Positions 1 to 7,264 of a stretch of 49,897 bases of DNA are shown one piece after another. The position numbers and the translations under genes were made by a program. Under the pieces are notes generated by a model, which worked only from the letters and a program-made list of their open reading frames with translations, was not told where the DNA came from and searched no databases. The stretch comes from an uncultured Acidobacteriota bacterium (GTDB lineage Bacteria > Acidobacteriota > JAAYUB01). Positions within the stretch are counted from its first letter, which is position 1. Each line of letters begins with the position of its first letter. The stretch lies in NCBI GenBank assembly GCA_937925645.1, contig CALAMB010000224.1, forward strand, positions 1 through 49,897. Direction: 5' to 3'.

Positions 1-371
1 GAAAGGACGATCTCGGCGGCGTGACCATCGCGCCGAGAGGAAAGGACGATATCGGTGGCGTAACCATCGCGCCGAGAGGGAAGGAGGATCTTGGCGGGGT
101 GACCATCGCGCCGAGAGGGAAGGAGGATCTCGGCGGCGTGACCATTGCGCCGAGAGGGAAGGACGATATCGGCGGCGTGACCATTGCGCCGAGAGGGAAG
201 GAGAATCTTGGCGGCGTGACCATCGCGCCGAGAGGAAAGGACGATCTCGGCGGCGTAACCATCGCGCCGAGAGGAAAGGACGATATCGGCGGCGTGACCA
301 TCGCGCCGAGGGGGAAGGAGGATCTCGGTGGCGTGACCATCGCGCCGAGGGGGACAGATGATCTCGGCGGG
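1..371 (+). repeat. 39-bp in-frame tandem repeat array
   Basis: Nine complete 39-bp units occupy 21-371 after a partial unit at 1-20. Units differ by a few substitutions (silent changes in Gly, Val and Thr codons; Asp/Glu and Ile/Leu replacements). The period is a multiple of three, so the frame is preserved. The array may continue beyond the left edge. Confidence 0.97.
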
Positions 372-500
372 GCCGGGGTCGCGTCCAGGCAGGACCCCGG
401 TGGTTCCGTGCAGGGCACGGTCACTCTGGCGCCTGGAATGGATCTCGATGGATCTCCGGAAGCCACCTTCCCTGTTCCGCCCAGGGACGAGCTCGGATAA
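1..500 (+). CDS. Tandem-repeat protein of 13-residue VTIAPRGK units (5' partial)
   Basis: The reading frame is open at the left edge (phase starts at base 3), so the true start lies outside the window; the stop is TAA at 498-500. The visible part is a partial unit plus nine full 13-residue units of the form V-T-I-A-P-R-G-(K/T)-(D/E)-(D/N)-(I/L)-G-G. These are followed by degenerate copies (a GTVTLAPGMDLDG-like unit and a final PPRDELG). Variation is concentrated at positions 8-11 of the unit, while VTIAPRG and GG hardly change. No signal peptide, membrane segment or known domain is visible. The next gene, a TPR/glycosyltransferase/methyltransferase fusion, starts 6 bp after the stop and is probably co-translated, which suggests the repeats could be its substrate. 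That link is inference. I do not recognise the family; surface repeat protein and multi-core peptide precursor are both possible. Confidence 0.75.
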   Translation, partial: KDDLGGVTIAPRGKDDIGGVTIAPRGKEDLGGVTIAPRGKEDLGGVTIAPRGKDDIGGVTIAPRGKENLGGVTIAPRGKDDLGGVTIAPRGKDDIGGVTIAPRGKEDLGGVTIAPRGTDDLGGAGVASRQDPGGSVQGTVTLAPGMDLDGSPEATFPVPPRDELG

Positions 501-506
501 CCGGTT

Positions 507-2747
507 GTGGACCCGCACTGTCCACCCGAAATTCCGCCCGATCCCGGTCGCGGTTTCCGAGGGGAGGATCCTGACCTGGAACGGGCCCGGTGCCTGTGTG
601 GTTCAGGCCGGCCGGTCGAGGCGGAGAGGCTCTGCCGGTCTGTTCTGGCGACGAATCCGGAAATCGCCCGGGGCTGGAACTGCCTGGGCTCGAGCTTGCG
701 GGAACAGGGCCGTCTGGAGGAAGCCTGCCGGTCTTACCGGACCGCCCTCGGCCTCCGGCCGGATTATCCCGAAGCACTCAACAACATGGGCAACGTGCTC
801 CTTGAGCTGATGCGGCCCCAGGCGGCCCTGGCCGCGTTCGACGAGGCGCTGCAGCTGAACCCGGATTATCCTCTCGCCCTCCGGAACCGGGCAATGGTCC
901 TGCTGGCCCTGGGCCGGCCGGAGGAGGCCCTGGCCAGTTGCCGGGAGGCGCTGCAGCGAGATCCCGCCGACCGAGAGGCGCACATCCTGATGGGCATCCT
1001 GCTTCTGGCCGCGGGGGATTTCCAGCGGGGGTGGCCGGAGTATGCCTGGCGGCTGACGCTGACCGCTCCCCCCTGGAATCGCTTGTCCACCCCTGCCTGG
1101 GACGGGACACCGTTGAACGGGCGAACGATCCTGATGGTGGCCGAGCAGGGGCTCGGTGACACGATCCACTTCATCCGCTATGCCGCCGTACTCAAACTCC
1201 GCTTCAACTGCCGGGTGGTCGCCATGATTCCCCAATCCTTGCGCGGGCTGCTGGGGAGCATGCCCCAGCTCGACCAGATCGTTTCGAGCGAGGAGGAGCC
1301 GCCGCCGCATGACGTCTTCGTTCCCTTCCTGCAGGTGCCGGCGCTGCTCGGGGAACGCCTGGTGCAAACTCCGGGTCCGGTTCCGTACCTCTTTCCGGAT
1401 GAAGCGTTGGTGCGCCTTTGGCGGGAGCGCCTGGAGAATGGCGCCTCGTTCCGTGTGGGAATCGTCTGGCAGGGCAATCCGTCTCATCCGGGCGACCGGC
1501 TGCGGAGCTTTTCTCCGGCCGCCCTAGCACCGCTGGCCCGTCTGAAGGGCCTTCGCCTGTTCAGCCTGCAGAAGGGTCCTGGTAGCGATCGACTGGAAGA
1601 ATCGGCCGGCCTGCTGGATATTGCGCCCATGGGCGACCGCCTGGATTCGGGCAGCGACGCTTTTGTCGACACGGCCGCGGTGCTCCGGAATCTGGACCTG
1701 CTGATCACCGCCGACACGGCGGTGCTTCACCTGGCCGGGGCGCTGGGGACGCCGGCCTGGCTGGCTCTTTCCACGAAGCCCGACTGGCGCTGGGGTCTCA
1801 CCGGGGAAAACACCGCCTGGTACCCGTCGGTCCGATTGTTCCGCCAGTCGTCCCTGGGGTGTTGGGAGTCCGTGTTCGAGCGGATGGCTGAGGAACTGGC
1901 CCGGCTCTCGCCCCGGGTCACTCCGCGAGCGCAGCGGGATTTTCGCCTGTCTGATTGTGGCCGCCACCGCCTGGCCCGATGCCGTCACGGGGTGCTGCTA
2001 TTCAACCGGTACGATCGGTACATCGGTCGCTCCCTGGATCATTACGGCGAATACTCCGAGGAGGAAGGCCTCCTGTTCCGTCAGCTGCTCCGGCCGGGAC
2101 AAGCGGTGGTCGAGGTGGGGGCCCATATCGGCACGCACACCCTGGTGCTCTCCCGGCTGGTGGGGGGTGGGGGGACCGTCCATGCCTTCGAACCCCAGAC
2201 GGAGCTTTACCGGACTCTGTGCGCCAACATGGCGCTCAACGGCCGGGCCAACGTGCACTGCCGGTGCGAGGCGGTGGGGAGGGAAGCCGGCCGCATGTAC
2301 GTTCCCCGCGTGGACTACGGCCGGCCCCACAATTCCGGAGGAGTGGCCCTGGGTGAGGATCCCCCGGGGGAATGCACGGAAGTGGTGACGCTGGACGCAC
2401 TCGGCCTGCCCGACTGCCACCTGCTCAAGGTTGATGCGGAGGGAATGGAGCAGAATGTCCTGCTGGGCGCCCGGGAGACCATCCGGCGGTGCCGGCCGTT
2501 CCTTTACCTGGAGAACGATCGGGATGAACTCTCGGCGGGCCTGATCGAGACGGCGCTTTCGCTGGGATACCGGTTGTACTGGCACCTGCCGCCCCTGTTC
2601 AACCCGGCGAACTTCTACGGAAATTCCACCAACCTCTTTCAGGGGCTGGTTTCGGTGAACATGCTGGGCATTCCGGCGGAACGGGCGATGGAGGTGTGCG
2701 GGCTCCGCCGGGTCGCCGGGCCCGAGGATCACTGGCGAGAAAAATAA
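507..2747 (+). CDS. TPR - glycosyltransferase (GT9/OGT-like) - FkbM methyltransferase fusion
   Basis: A 746-residue protein with three recognisable parts. TPRs occupy roughly residues 35-175 (NPEIARGWNCLG, RPDYPEALNNMG and NPDYPLALRNRA units). A glycosyltransferase-like region resembling the heptosyltransferase/O-GlcNAc-transferase fold of TPR proteins spans about 200-470 (EQGLGDTIHFIRYA near 213; VGIVWQGNPSHPGD near 317; ADTAVLHLAGALG). An FkbM-type SAM-dependent methyltransferase spans about 500-735, with motif I VEVGAHIGTHT near 534 and LLKVDAEGMEQNVL downstream. No signal peptide is seen, so it is predicted to be cytoplasmic. The GTG start at 507 lies 6 bp after the repeat-protein stop, which implies coupling. 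Family knowledge suggests glycosyl transfer followed by O-methylation of a sugar or peptide; acting on the upstream repeat protein is inference. Confidence 0.85.
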   Translation: MDPHCPPEIPPDPGRGFRGEDPDLERARCLCGSGRPVEAERLCRSVLATNPEIARGWNCLGSSLREQGRLEEACRSYRTALGLRPDYPEALNNMGNVLLELMRPQAALAAFDEALQLNPDYPLALRNRAMVLLALGRPEEALASCREALQRDPADREAHILMGILLLAAGDFQRGWPEYAWRLTLTAPPWNRLSTPAWDGTPLNGRTILMVAEQGLGDTIHFIRYAAVLKLRFNCRVVAMIPQSLRGLLGSMPQLDQIVSSEEEPPPHDVFVPFLQVPALLGERLVQTPGPVPYLFPDEALVRLWRERLENGASFRVGIVWQGNPSHPGDRLRSFSPAALAPLARLKGLRLFSLQKGPGSDRLEESAGLLDIAPMGDRLDSGSDAFVDTAAVLRNLDLLITADTAVLHLAGALGTPAWLALSTKPDWRWGLTGENTAWYPSVRLFRQSSLGCWESVFERMAEELARLSPRVTPRAQRDFRLSDCGRHRLARCRHGVLLFNRYDRYIGRSLDHYGEYSEEEGLLFRQLLRPGQAVVEVGAHIGTHTLVLSRLVGGGGTVHAFEPQTELYRTLCANMALNGRANVHCRCEAVGREAGRMYVPRVDYGRPHNSGGVALGEDPPGECTEVVTLDALGLPDCHLLKVDAEGMEQNVLLGARETIRRCRPFLYLENDRDELSAGLIETALSLGYRLYWHLPPLFNPANFYGNSTNLFQGLVSVNMLGIPAERAMEVCGLRRVAGPEDHWREK

Positions 2748-2856
2748 TCCGGACGCTGCGATTTTTGGATGATGAGACCGCCGTTGTTCAGGGTGCCGTG
2801 AGAGGCGGAAGACCTGTCGGTTGAATGTTGGACGCCCGCCCGGCTCGGCGGCGGCC

Positions 2857-3525
2857 TCACGAGTACGCGGTGGCGATGGCGGCGGTGCAGGCGGCGGTAC
2901 AGGCGCCCATGACGGCGGCGACCTGGTCGGAGACGGCCTTGCCGAAGGCCTCTGCCTTGACCAGTTCGGCAAAGCGCTGTTTGGCCTTCTTCCGTTCGTC
3001 GCGGTCGGGGAACACCTCGCCCACGAGGTCGCAGGCCTGGACCAGGCTCACCAGGAAGCGAGTGCGTGCGTCGGGGGCGGTGGCGGTGAACGCGGTTCGG
3101 CGCAGTCGCCGGTGCACCTCCAGCTCCTCGAGCGGATTGGTAGTCGGGAACCGCTCCGTGGGGAAGACCCACAGGATCCGGTGCTCCTCCCGGCGCAGGA
3201 TGCGCTTCTGCACGAGCCGGTCGAGGTAGGCCCGCCGGATCGATTTCCGATCACCCAGTTTGGAGACCCAGCTCTGGACGGTTTTGAGCCTGGCCGCCGC
3301 CCGAATGAGATTCAGGCACTCGTCCAGGATGGCGTCGCCGATCTCACCGGCCGGCGCAGCCACCAGCTTCTTCCCTTCGATCCGGATCTTCTCCTGCAGG
3401 GCCAGTTCCATCAGAACGGCGCCGGCCAGCCCGAAGGGCAGGCCCATCGAGGCCGAATTCACAACGGTTCCCTTGTCGTCACGCAGGCTCAGCAGCAACA
3501 GTTCTTCGGCCAGGCTCAGTTTCAT
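2857..3525 (-). CDS. GPP34 (GOLPH3/VPS74-like) domain protein, copy 1
   Basis: A 222-residue protein beginning MKLSLAEELLLLSLRDDKG, the N-terminal signature of the GPP34 family. In eukaryotes this family binds PI4P at the Golgi; bacterial members have no settled role, and phosphoinositide or anionic-lipid binding is only presumed. A longer upstream frame exists, but ATG at 3525 is preceded by AGGAGA at good spacing and matches the start and length of copy 2 at 7265-7933. The C-terminus is Ala-rich (AACTAAIATAYS). A 155-bp stretch inside the gene is identical to copy 2. It converges with the upstream FkbM fusion gene. Confidence 0.85.
   Translation of the reverse strand: MKLSLAEELLLLSLRDDKGTVVNSASMGLPFGLAGAVLMELALQEKIRIEGKKLVAAPAGEIGDAILDECLNLIRAAARLKTVQSWVSKLGDRKSIRRAYLDRLVQKRILRREEHRILWVFPTERFPTTNPLEELEVHRRLRRTAFTATAPDARTRFLVSLVQACDLVGEVFPDRDERKKAKQRFAELVKAEAFGKAVSDQVAAVMGACTAACTAAIATAYS
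3343..3497. repeat. 155-bp tract identical to 7751-7905
   Basis: Reading the two GPP34 genes side by side, these 155 bases match without a difference, including synonymous positions. The remainder of the two genes differs at many sites. This pattern fits gene conversion or strong local purifying selection. Confidence 0.9.
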
Positions 3526-3570
3526 GGGCGATTCTCCTCGCACGCGACGGTGTCCGCGCGCCGTGGGTTG

Positions 3571-3576
3571 ATTATA
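3571..3576 (-). promoter_or_regulatory. Putative -10 element of GPP34 copy 1
   Basis: Read on the minus strand the hexamer is a perfect TATAAT, about 46 bp upstream of the ATG. No convincing -35 is seen at 17-18 bp, so this is only half a promoter. It lies just upstream of the biotin-carrier remnant. Confidence 0.4.
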
Positions 3577-3647
3577 CGGAATCAAACTGTTTGCCGCCAT
3601 CCGCCGCGATAGCACCGGCATCTCCCCGACGTGCAAATGCGCCGGGG

Positions 3648-3799
3648 GCCGAAGTGGCCGAGGGGCAGAGTCTGTTGATCCTGAAGGCCATGAAGATGCA
3701 GCACGAGGTCCGCGCCCCCCCGCCGGCGTCGTGGCTGCCCTCACCGCCGCCGAGGGTGCCGCGGTGGAATCCGGCCAGCCGCTCGTAATCTTCGAATAG
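3648..3799 (+). pseudogene. Biotin carboxyl carrier (biotinyl-lipoyl) domain remnant, truncated and frameshifted
   Basis: Codons from 3648 read GAEVAEGQSLLILKAMKMQH-EVRAP, the core of a biotinyl domain with its AMKM biotinylation motif (the lysine codon is 3693-3695). Directly after EVRAP, in a run of seven C near 3714-3720, the frame shifts. Removing one C restores APAGVVAALTAAEG, then AAVESGQPLVIFE and TAG at 3797-3799, a typical carrier-protein C-terminus. The N-terminal half of the domain and any carboxylase partner are missing. It is therefore a decayed fragment, although the single frameshift alone could be a homopolymer sequencing error. It sits between divergent genes with no biotin-dependent enzyme nearby. 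Confidence 0.75.
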
Positions 3800-4163
3800 C
3801 AGGAGCGTGCCTCCATTGACAACGCGGCTCGAGGCTCGGGACTCGAAGCTCGTTCATGTCCGCCGCAGATCATGCTCGTTGTCGACTGTCGAGGATTGAG
3901 GAGCATTGCCGGCATGTTTGCTCTCGGGGCCGGACATCGAGAATATCCTCCCCGAATCTAAATCCCTGGCCTTCAATTTTTCCCTCTCAACCCTCAAAAT
4001 TCTACTTTGAACCCTCGATCCGTCCACTTCGGCCCAGCCCCATCGCCCATGGACCGAACAATCCGCGGCGGACATCCGTACTGGACGGGCATGTCGCACG
4101 GACAGACGGGTGCCGGTTTCACCTGTCACCGGTCTGCCGATCCTGTATAGGGGAATATTCACG
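3800..4163. other. Intergenic region without a recognised gene
   Basis: Apart from the dispersed repeat at 3826-3855, I see no coding signal, RNA gene or convincing promoter before the S41 peptidase. Base composition is less GC-rich around 3960-4015 than in the neighbouring genes. Confidence 0.5.
3826..3855. repeat. Dispersed CTCGAGGCTCGGGACTCG-type intergenic repeat, copy a
   Basis: This 30-bp stretch matches 22565-22594 at 27 of 30 positions. Both copies lie between genes. A looser relative (GGCTCGAGACTCAAGG) occurs near 6055. Confidence 0.6.
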
Positions 4164-6014
4164 ATGTGTAAAAACTATGTGCTGGTGATCGCCGCATTGT
4201 CGATCCTGTTGGCGGTTGCTCCCGGATGGCTGAGCGGACAGGCACCGCCGGATGCAGCCGGGGATCCATCCCGTCCGGAGACCGTTAATCCCCGTGACCC
4301 GGTGCTGAATTTCGAGTTCGCCTGGAAGGCCCTGGACCGCAATTACGGCCAGTTCCTGGTCAAGCGTGTCGACTGGGACGCCCTGTACCGGGTCTATCGC
4401 CCCACGGTCACTTCGGCGACGACGGACCAGGAATTGTGGGACATCCTGCTGAGCATGATGGACCACCTGAACGATGCGCACCTGGCCCTGGCAGACGGCA
4501 AACGCCGCATCGGCGGCGGCCGCAACAATGGTTCGTTCAAAAATGATGGCTTTTCCCTGGACCTGGTGAAGTCTAAATATCTGCAGGGCAAATTATCCGA
4601 AGCCCTGGGCGGGAGCTTCATCAGCGGCTGGCTGGCCGAAGGGGTCGGCTACCTGTATATCGGCGACCTGAAGGACGGCCTGGGGCCGATCACCAAGACC
4701 ATCGACACCGTCATGGCCGATTTCGCCAAGGCCAGGGTCATGGTTGTCGACGTGCGCAACAACCCGGGCGGCACCGGCCGGGCCGTGGAGATCGTGGCCG
4801 GCCGTTTTGCCGACCGCCGGCGCCACTACGAAACAGACCGCACCCGCTACGGCCCGAAGCATGACGATTTCTGGCCCGAGAACTTCCGCCACATCGAGCC
4901 GGGCGGGCCGCTGCAGTTCACCGGGCCCACGGTGCTGCTGACCGACCGCATCAGCGCCAGCGCCGCCGAAGGCTTCACACTGGCCATGCGCGTGCTGCCG
5001 CACGTCACGGTGGTGGGCGACACCACCGAGGGAGCCCTTTCAGCGCAGTTTCCCGAACGCATGCCCAACGGCTGGACCCTGTGGGTGGCCTTCAAGGAAA
5101 CCCGGGACCATGAGGGCGTCGGCTGGGACGGCGTCGGCATCCCCCCGGACCTGCGCGTCATCAACACGGCGGCTGACATTGCCGCCGGTCGTGACATGAC
5201 GCTGGAATTTGCCGTGAAGTTCCTGGAAAAGGGTGCTCCGGCGCTCCAGGATGAACCAAAAAGCCTCGTGGATTTGAAAAAGTCCCTGGTGGATGAATAC
5301 GTGCGACTGGCAAAGGACAAGGGGGTCGAAGCGGCGGTTGTCATGCTCAACCGGGAACGGGCGGCGAAAAGCGGAATATACTATTTCGTCCCCGACGAAA
5401 TCATGCAGCAGGCGGTTTCGCTTCTGGCACGCCGGGAATATGCCGAATCCTTGGGCCTGTTGCGCGCCTGCCGCGAGGACTTCCCCAAGCTCGCCCACAG
5501 CTATGCCATGCTGGCCCAGGCCTATATCGGATTGGGTGATGCCGCAAGCGCCGAAACCATCATGAAAGAGGGAGAAACGGTCGAGCCGATGTTCTCCTGG
5601 GAACGGTCGCAGATCGAGCAGGCCAGGCAGGCGCTGCGCAAGGCCAAGCTGGGCTCGGCCGCCGAACTTTTCGGCAAGGCCCTGGCCGATGGCGGCATTC
5701 CGGCCGCGGAGCAAAAGCTCCAGGAGCTTCTGGCCAGGCGCGAGAGCAACGGCCCGGTGTTCGACGAGGGAGATTTCAACACCCTCGGTTACCGACTGCT
5801 GCAGGAGAACCATCCTGAATCCGCCGTCTTCGTGCTGGAGAAGACCGTCGGACTCTACCCGGGGTCTTGGAACGCCTGGGACAGCTTGGGAGAGGTCGCG
5901 GCCAAGTCGGGCCGGAAGGAACGGGCGATCGCCAGTTATCGCAAGTCGCTCGAGCTGAACCCGAACAACAAGAACGGCCGCGCGATGCTGGACCGGCTGG
6001 AGAAGGAGCAATAG
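4164..6014 (+). CDS. Secreted S41 (tricorn/C-terminal-processing type) peptidase with C-terminal TPRs
   Basis: A 616-residue protein. ATG 4164 is chosen over an earlier frame start (4110) because it gives a clean signal sequence (MCKNYVLVIAALSILLAVAP) behind AGGGGA. The S41 domain shows VDVRNNPGG near residue 195 and the active-site block RISASAAEGF, with the catalytic serine expected at Ser264 or Ser266. VVGDTTEGA and VGIPPDLRV follow, as in tail-specific protease relatives that cleave other proteins outside the cytoplasm. No PDZ domain is obvious between the N-terminus and the core. Residues from about 430 to the end form TPR helices (YPGSWNAWDSLGEVAAKSGR, LNPNNKNGRAMLD). The TPR tail probably positions substrate, which is inference. 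It sits between the two GPP34 copies. Confidence 0.85.
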   Translation: MCKNYVLVIAALSILLAVAPGWLSGQAPPDAAGDPSRPETVNPRDPVLNFEFAWKALDRNYGQFLVKRVDWDALYRVYRPTVTSATTDQELWDILLSMMDHLNDAHLALADGKRRIGGGRNNGSFKNDGFSLDLVKSKYLQGKLSEALGGSFISGWLAEGVGYLYIGDLKDGLGPITKTIDTVMADFAKARVMVVDVRNNPGGTGRAVEIVAGRFADRRRHYETDRTRYGPKHDDFWPENFRHIEPGGPLQFTGPTVLLTDRISASAAEGFTLAMRVLPHVTVVGDTTEGALSAQFPERMPNGWTLWVAFKETRDHEGVGWDGVGIPPDLRVINTAADIAAGRDMTLEFAVKFLEKGAPALQDEPKSLVDLKKSLVDEYVRLAKDKGVEAAVVMLNRERAAKSGIYYFVPDEIMQQAVSLLARREYAESLGLLRACREDFPKLAHSYAMLAQAYIGLGDAASAETIMKEGETVEPMFSWERSQIEQARQALRKAKLGSAAELFGKALADGGIPAAEQKLQELLARRESNGPVFDEGDFNTLGYRLLQENHPESAVFVLEKTVGLYPGSWNAWDSLGEVAAKSGRKERAIASYRKSLELNPNNKNGRAMLDRLEKEQ

Positions 6015-6229
6015 CCGCGCCCCGCCTCCGGTGCGCTTCGTGCGCGAACGGGCGGCTCGAGACTCAAGGTCTGGTGTTCGGGCTGAGGCTCCGCGCGGGT
6101 CTCTCCGCGCTGATCGCTCCCTCTCGCAGCCCCTCAACGTTGCCAGCTGTTTATACGTGCCCGATTCCTCAAACAGCGAGAGATGTTGCCGGTAATTTCG
6201 GGTCCGTCGCATTCGTTTGTCGATGTCCG

Positions 6230-6258
6230 ATGACGGATCGGCGGAATACGAGTACAAT
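6230..6258 (+). promoter_or_regulatory. Putative promoter of the CPBP protease gene
   Basis: ATGACG (6230-6235) and TACAAT (6253-6258) are separated by 17 bp. The predicted transcript would start near 6265, close to the ATG at 6293. Confidence 0.4.
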
Positions 6259-6292
6259 GTGATCAAATCGCCGGGTGACAATCCGGGCACCA

Positions 6293-7183
6293 ATGAAACG
6301 GGCACCGCTCATCGCCTACCTGGTCTTGGTGGCGCTCCTCAGCGCGGGCTTCATCGCCGGGATGAAGGCCATGGGCCGGAGCGGGAACTACCTGGCCGGG
6401 GCCTACATGCTGGGTCCGGCCATCGCCGCCGCGTTGACGCGCCTGTTCTTCTATCGGCCCGGGTTCAGGGACGCCCGGCTCCATTTTGGGAGATGGCCGG
6501 ATTATCTTCGGTTCTGGGGAATCACCCTGGGTGTCGTGGTCCTCTCCTATGCCGTCTACACGCTGCTCGGTGCCATCCGCTGGGACTTCAGCGGTGACAC
6601 GTTCCTGGCGCAGCTGCAGAGCCAGCTGGCGGCTTCCGGAGAGCGGATGGATGATCTGCCTGCGGGGTTCACGCCGCAGTTGATGTTGATCATCTTCTTC
6701 ATCGGCGGGCTGACGGTCTTCAACATACCCATGGTCATCGCCGGGTTCGGTGAGGAGTTCGGCTGGCGCGGGTTCATGTTCCCGTTGCTCTGCCGGTCCC
6801 GGCGGGTGGCCGGCTTTGTCATCGGCGGCCTGATCTGGTTCGCCTGGCACGTGCCGCTGATGTTTGTCTTGCCGGACACTTCAGCATTCACGCCCTGGCA
6901 ATATGCATTGAACGCGATCGTTCTGGGGGCCGGATCCATCGGCACGTTTGTTTTCTTCGCGTGGGCCTACGCCAAATCGGGAACCATCTGGGTGGCATCG
7001 CTTGTTCACGCCGTGTTCAACAACGGCGCGCGGTCGTTCGCATACTTCGTCACCGTCGAGAACCAGCTCTTGGCGAACATCGGGCTGATGCTCACCATGC
7101 TGGCTGTAGTCGCCGTGCTGCACGTGCGGGGGGAGTGGAGCGTGTTTGACGAGTTTTTTGCCGGGCAGGACGACCAGGCTTGA
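6293..7183 (+). CDS. CPBP-family intramembrane metalloprotease
   Basis: A 296-residue polytopic membrane protein of the CPBP (CaaX protease and bacteriocin-processing, Abi) family. The paired motifs are present: E154-E155-x3-R159 in GEEFGWRGF, and His186 in WFAWHVP. A further HAVFNN motif lies downstream. Several hydrophobic segments precede and follow, consistent with an active site within the membrane. ATG 6293 is preferred; an in-frame GTG lies at 6275. Bacterial members process prenylated or peptide substrates or support bacteriocin self-immunity; nothing here identifies the substrate. The gene lies between the S41 peptidase and the second GPP34 copy, so two proteases share the interval between the GPP34 paralogs. 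Confidence 0.88.
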   Translation: MKRAPLIAYLVLVALLSAGFIAGMKAMGRSGNYLAGAYMLGPAIAAALTRLFFYRPGFRDARLHFGRWPDYLRFWGITLGVVVLSYAVYTLLGAIRWDFSGDTFLAQLQSQLAASGERMDDLPAGFTPQLMLIIFFIGGLTVFNIPMVIAGFGEEFGWRGFMFPLLCRSRRVAGFVIGGLIWFAWHVPLMFVLPDTSAFTPWQYALNAIVLGAGSIGTFVFFAWAYAKSGTIWVASLVHAVFNNGARSFAYFVTVENQLLANIGLMLTMLAVVAVLHVRGEWSVFDEFFAGQDDQA

Positions 7184-7264
7184 CTCGGACGATCGACCGA
7201 TTTTCTCCCGCCGGCAAAGAGCCGCCATCTGATGACCGAGAACTCATTCCGTCCCGCGGAATTG

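Noticed and set aside
1..371. CRISPR array
   Set aside because: Units are contiguous with no spacers, and the 39-bp period keeps one reading frame.
3526..3915. N-terminal extension of GPP34 copy 1
   Set aside because: The extension covers the biotin-carrier remnant in antisense and a dispersed repeat. ATG 3525 has a ribosome site and matches copy 2.
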